A stretch of 64,000 nucleotides of DNA from Takakia lepidozioides (Eukaryota > Streptophyta > Takakiopsida > Takakiales > Takakiaceae). Within the stretch, counting starts at the first letter, position 1; the number at the start of each line of letters is the position of its first letter. Where the stretch lies: positions 66,322,756 through 66,386,755 of the forward strand of contig CM060731.1 of the NCBI GenBank assembly GCA_030704615.1. Reading direction: 5' to 3'. The translations under genes and the position numbers were made by a program. This document shows, one piece after another, positions 59,208 to 64,000 of the stretch. Below the pieces are notes generated by a model. That model ran no database searches. It was not told where the DNA came from and saw only the letters and a program-made list of their open reading frames with translations.

Positions 59208-62200
59208 ATGTTGGCCATGGCGGACTGTAGATTCTTTCCGATTCTTTTTCTGCTGGCACTGGGAATGGTGCATCATTCGTTGGCTTCTCGCAGTAGGATT
59301 TTGTTGCCACATTCTGGTATCTCATTCACTAGGGGATCGGTGGACAGTCGTGTGAAGCTTGACCACGGACTCGGGCTTACTCCTCCCATGGGGTAATTTG
59401 TCTGAATGAGATGATAATGGATTCCGGATGATGCTTGCACAGTTTTGTTTCTTGCATGAATTGTCGGAAATGGTCGGTATGGCTGGATTGCATGAACATA
59501 CAACTTTACCTGCAGAGTGTTGAGCTCGGATTAAATATCGTATGCGTTCAATTACAGTTTTGTTCATAGTCGTTTGATAAAACATCTTCCCGACACGTCC
59601 AAATTTACGTAGAATTGTGCTAATACGCGTTTCATATAGTTCTTTCATGAGGACAATAGCATCTCTGACAAGGAGGAAGACAGTTTGATTGCCTTCGAAA
59701 TCGCTACATTGTGATTGGTTAGAGTATCGGTTGAACGGACCGAGTACTAAGCTTATATACGTCACGGGTTGCTTGCGTGCAATGGCAGCAGGAAATAGCC
59801 TAAGGCTGCAAGATCTCAATCTACGCGTTGGCATACGTAAACAGTTGTGTTCCAGATTATTCTTTATGATCCTAATTTGGGAAAGTGTAAGGGCCACCTA
59901 GCTGAATCACACTGCACTGCAAGAATATACAGTGATCTTTGTCCCTGTCCGCTTCTTATGTAATGAGTGATCGAGTAGCAAGAACATGAAGCTAGCATTG
60001 CTGGTTACGCGTCAATCTGTTGACTATAGAGCTTTCATCAAAGTGTTAATTTTTGCTGTCAGTTGGAATAGCTGGAACTTTTTTGGCTGCGATGTTGACG
60101 AAACGGTGATATATGAAACAGGTAATTAAGACCTTGTTTCCCCTAGCAACGATTCCATATGCTTACCACACCTTGTTTAATTTAACATAAAGCATCTGAA
60201 CACCTTTTCATTCTGGAAGGGGCAGTTGATGGAAGGATACAGATGGAAAGGCATAAAACCTGCACTGTGTTTGGGTGTGCAGCTGATGCTCTGATCTCCA
60301 CAGGCCTTGCTGCCAAGGGTTACACCTACGTCAACATAGGTATTATCTCCTCTTAAACCTGAACTGACATACTCCTTGTTTGAAATTTCCTAAATGGTTT
60401 TGGAGTGTTTCACTTCCTGTCACACTAGAATACAATGGAGGAGCACTGGATACTCAGGACAGCACTTTCTTGAGCACAATTGTTTCGGAAACTTTTATAA
60501 TGTGTCTAAATCTTTTCCTTTGCTCTTTGTGATGACAGATGACTGCTGGGCTGCCCCTGAACGTGACAGGAAGGTATGCTAACATGTTGCACTCTAAGGG
60601 TACCTCCTGGACTAAGGCCTTCTGTTCTTTCTTCTGTATTCACTGTTAACTCCATAAATTTATTGCACCACAGGCAAAACTGGGCCTTAGAGTGATTTGG
60701 TGGTGGCGGGGATGGAGTCTATGACAGGGTAACCTCCAAGCACGGCCCGAGACCTTTCCTTCAGGTATCAAGGCAATTGCTGACTATGTACATGGGAAAG
60801 GTCTGAAGCTCGGAATTTATTCTGATGCAGGGTGAGCATGACATACTACATTATCTCTTACTACTCTCTGTTACAGATACTACTGGAAGAGGAAACTAGA
60901 TTCCTGTCATGTTAGAGCTGATACAGGATTCTTTTCCCCTTTTCAACACATCATCTTGGATAGACTGCTGACTGTATGCTTAAAGTTGTCAGTTTTAACA
61001 TATTTAGTGCAAAAATTTTACAGGCATGCTGCTTCTAAGATCAATGCAGTCTATGTATTTGTCCATCCAGAAGCAAGAGTGTGACTTTGATTTTCATGTA
61101 CTACTGATCTGGGGTTTTAGTGTGTGGCCCTTCCATACTTCTAGCATCTATGCATTGAGCTCATGTGGTCTACCTTCGTTTCTTGGGGGAAACAGTTCCA
61201 GCACAAGTTTGTCAGTGGACATATTTGCTTGGGATCCAAAAGTAACTGTTTCTTGGATCAGCCCTGTATAACTCTGCCAGACAGAAGGCAGTAGCCCTAC
61301 TGGTGAAGTGACATCAGAAGTTACACTTGCTTTGGCCAGAGTTTTCCTTCTTAACTCTGCCAGGGTTGCTGGAAAAATCTAGTCTTTCTCACTAAGCGGT
61401 AATACTCTAAGCTTCATTTGTGGTGGTGCAAGGTACTTTACATGCGCATTGACACAGCCCGGCTCATTGGGACATGAAATAGACGATGCTCTGACTTTCG
61501 CCTCCTGGGTGAGTGTGGTTTGACGGTACGCAATCTGTTTACTTCAAAACCATAGCTGGATCAAGCTTCAGCATCATTAGGGGGAATCTTCTCCTCTCAC
61601 CTGAATATCTTTTTAGATCAGTTTTCTTTCTTAGCTGTTATGTTGTCCGTCCAAATATCAGCATTGTGTGGTGTTCCTGTCATGTAACTTGTCTCAAGAT
61701 CTTCTGATTCCAAGGGTTGCAACTGTGGTTAGTGCCAACTAGTGATGGAGATCACAGATTTACCTTGTATGTGTTGGCACTTCCTGTTGTTTTGGAAGAT
61801 CTTACTGGGAAAAACAAAATTCTGGTTAATGATGAGCCGTAAATGGCCTTCATATAGCCTGCATTATTGTTTGCCAGAGTATCATCAGCTATAGCAGGCC
61901 AAGGTAGATAACAAATCTGTTATGAAACTCAATTAGCTCTTTGAAGTTTCTCCTTCTCCCTCAGGTTCAATATAGCTGTTGCCTTACGATTGTAACTCTA
62001 CAATGGGATGGCCTTCAATCGCAACCTCAGACCACAGATGCTTTGCTTCTGTGATCAAAGCTTGGCAAAGACCTCAAGACATTGTGATGTATGAGGGCTC
62101 AGTAAGGACTTGAAACTCAGGGTAAACAGGAAACTGCACAACTGTGCACATTCTTTGGCAAAAGGAGGGTGAGAAGTTATATGAGATAAAGCTACCCAGG

Positions 62201-62789
62201 CATTATACAAACTCAGATATCTCATCGGTGTGTACTGACAATGTCATACTTTGAGTTTTGCTTTAGGAGGTAGACTATCTGAAGTATGACAACTGCAACC
62301 ATGATGGAACCAAACCTGAGATCAGGTGAAGACTGTTCATACCCAAAGGGCTGCGTCCTTATTTTCTCTATCTCAAGAGTGGCAGAGTATTTGAGAGCTT
62401 GTCTCAGCAAATAAAATTGATTCCTTCACTGTTATATGCTTGGCAGATGGTTGATTTGATCACCTTCCATAAAGCAATTACTCTCTTTCAGTTGTTATGG
62501 AGTTGCTATTTCTCTCTCTCTGTGTGGGTGGTTTCTTTTGGTTTATACTAAAAAACGTAAGAAGTAGAAGTAGGGAAAGAGTGAGACAATTTGGTACAGG
62601 GTATTAAGGAGGGTTGTACGGAGCTGAATGCTAGTGACAGTTGCTCTGTTCATTGAAAGATCTTAAGTCTTAAGTTCTGACATGGGGTTGAAATATCTAA
62701 TTTGGCTTGGTGGGCTATGGCAGATATCTGGTCATGAGTGATGCTCTAAAGAAGGCTGGTCGCCCAATTTACTACTCAATGTGTGAATG
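59208..62789 (+). CDS. Alpha-galactosidase (GH27), 3' part beyond the window
   Basis: Eight exons fit in phase: 59208-59392, 60063-60121, 60283-60339, 60539-60573, 60728-60831, 61433-61508, 62267-62325 and 62724-62789, then open to the right. Start [20 protein letters not shown] is a signal peptide. Motifs follow the plant family in order: [90 protein letters not shown] and PIYYSMCEW. The Asp in KYDNC is the catalytic nucleophile; the acid/base Asp should lie in exons to the right. The enzyme removes terminal alpha-1,6-galactose from raffinose-type sugars, galactomannans or galactolipids, in the wall or vacuole. Some 213 codons are seen of the usual 400 or so. An antisense LINE lies in the next intron. 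Exons 1-4 look undamaged. Confidence 0.93.
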
Positions 62790-63109
62790 GTAAGAGTCTG
62801 AATAGTACTCACTTTGAATTCGGAGTCTCTCGAATGGCCCAGGCGACATTACCATTAGGCCTTGACAGTAGTGAAAGTGTAAGGTTACAGTCTACCAGAG
62901 AATGAAATCTGTCCTAGAGTTGCCCTCAAAAGTTGTTAGGATAATCAAGGGAGCTGGGTAATGACTGGCATGAAGAACTTAAAAGGAGGACCTGCAATCA
63001 AACACCGTCGATGTAGCCTTCCTCAGGAAAAGATGTGAGAGGTGGCTATGGTTGCATTGCGAGTCATGCTGTAGTGAGCATATGACACAGAGGTGGGAGA
63101 GAAATGAAA

Positions 63110-63901
63110 TGAAATGGTGCTTTATAACGTCCGCGAAAAGCTCATAGAGCTTATGGGACAAAATGGAAAGAAAAACATGAGAGGAAACAGGAAACCAGAG
63201 TCAGAGAAAAGAACTATTGTTCGAGTGATTGTCTAAGGGTGAATGCCTTGTGCAGGTAGGCTGCCAAGCATTTCTGATCTTCATAGTGAAAGACTTCAGT
63301 GAGAGATTGGGTTCCACGGAATAGACAATGGAATCTCCCACGGATCTCATAGTATAGAGGGCAATAGAAGAAGAAGTATTCTTCAGTTTCAATTTCCTGG
63401 TTGCACCCTGTGCAAGCAGAGGCGGTCCTCCCGCTGCAGGTTTTCCCATCTGCCAGTCTCTATCCGTAGGTTGTGGGAGCCCACCCTGAACCGCCCCAAA
63501 GCCCTCAGGAGAGAAGGAGATAAAGAGGCCGAAAGGTAATTGGGCCACAAGATTCTATCATCTCGGAGAACCAAGAATGTTTCTCGATAGAAATGGAGCT
63601 TTGTCGTGAGGTTGGGTAACTTCCAAGTTCTCCTGACATGTAGCTCCATGAGCTCCTTTCTAATGAGTTGGTTGCGGTCGTGCTTGGATGTGATGTCCAC
63701 CTCTTCTGGGTTCACTCGCAATAGTGAAGCAATAGAGAGTCCATGGCGTTCAAAAAAGGTATCCACACGAGCGTACCAGGATTGTTTGAAACCTGCATTT
63801 TTGAGTCTAATAGATGAAAGAGAGATAAAGCAAGAAGCAGCGGAAGCTGCTGGTTGTTTTAACTGATCATGTCTGGACTTCGAGAAGCAAATGAAGTGCA
63901 C
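63110..63901 (-). mobile_element. Second LINE family, C-terminal fragment in an alpha-galactosidase intron
   Basis: The minus strand (63901-63389) encodes a typical LINE C-terminus: ELMELHVRRTWKLPNL, FLVLRDDRILWPNYLSASL and then VGSHNLRIETGRWENLQRED and RLC. It continues in another frame toward a 3' end at about 63120-63165 with a small hairpin (aagctc tat gagctt). The tail is tttcatttcattt-like. Antisense to the host gene and 5'-truncated. A second 3' end of this family is near 55.3 kb. Confidence 0.8.
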
Positions 63902-64000
63902 TGTTGCTGACTTATGTAGGACTCTAAATGTGGATGTTGCAGGGGGACTGATGACCCAGCAACATGGGCCCGTGATGTTGCAGACAGTTGGCGAACAACA
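63902..64000. other. Intron of the alpha-galactosidase gene, cut by the window edge
   Basis: Too short to judge; the next coding exon is not in view. Confidence 0.4.

Noticed and set aside
59322-59897. 191-codon minus-strand frame at the start of the alpha-galactosidase gene
   Set aside because: It overlaps exon 1 and intron 1 of a clearly supported gene and shows no domain.
1-64000. CRISPR arrays, bacterial operons, ribosome binding sites
   Set aside because: Spliced plant genes and plant-type transposons throughout; no evenly spaced repeat array of CRISPR type.

Overview
This window looks like nuclear DNA of a land plant. It holds two long, nearly intact DYW-type pentatricopeptide-repeat (PPR) genes plus PPR remnants, an F-box/kelch gene, a plant-style TAF11 gene and a plant-style GH27 alpha-galactosidase gene. 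Introns are numerous and the intergenic space is full of transposon debris. Several very similar PLS-class PPR-DYW genes in so little DNA suggests a seed-free plant (lycophyte or fern) more than a flowering plant, but this is inference; I cannot name the species.

Layout. 0-1.6 kb: decayed PPR gene, cut by the window edge. 3.9-5.1 kb: possible minus-strand gene of unknown function. 6.2-9.0 kb: two copies of an AT-rich repeat, the second split by an L1-type LINE fragment. 9.0-10.3 kb: remnants of two minus-strand PPR genes. 11.0-15.9 kb: a 4.9-kb element with terminal inverted repeats and a TCTA target duplication; it carries unknown minus-strand ORFs, an array of broken OSB-type PDF-motif exons and an inserted LINE. 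16.4-19.6 kb: minisatellite and a dead piggyBac transposase gene. 25.1-26.3 kb: F-box gene. 26.3-34.7 kb: mostly empty, with a SINE and a segmental duplication. 35.5-38.8 kb: PPR-DYW gene (minus). 38.9-39.9 kb: LINE fragment. 43.1-48.1 kb: Mutator-like element with inverted ends, containing a MITE. 48.8-52.1 kb: second PPR-DYW gene (plus). 54.5-58.6 kb: TAF11 (minus), its fourth intron filled with nested LINE copies. 59.2 kb to beyond the end: alpha-galactosidase (plus), head to head with TAF11.

Main observation. Both large PPR genes carry, just upstream and in frame, a PDF motif, the single-stranded-DNA-binding module of plant organellar OSB proteins. In both, the motif is split by a phase-0 intron at the same place, and a third decayed copy at 9 kb keeps the same PDF-then-PPR order. 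This points to an ancestral fusion of an OSB-type module with an RNA-editing PPR-DYW protein. I do not know a described family with this architecture. Separate PDF exons are also amplified inside the 4.9-kb TIR element.

TAF11 could be assembled completely (5 exons, 256 codons plus stop), and the alpha-galactosidase as its first 8 exons with matching phases. One LINE family with a shared 3' end recurs about ten times, often next to CT/GA simple repeats. All functional calls rest on reading motifs by eye, without database searches.
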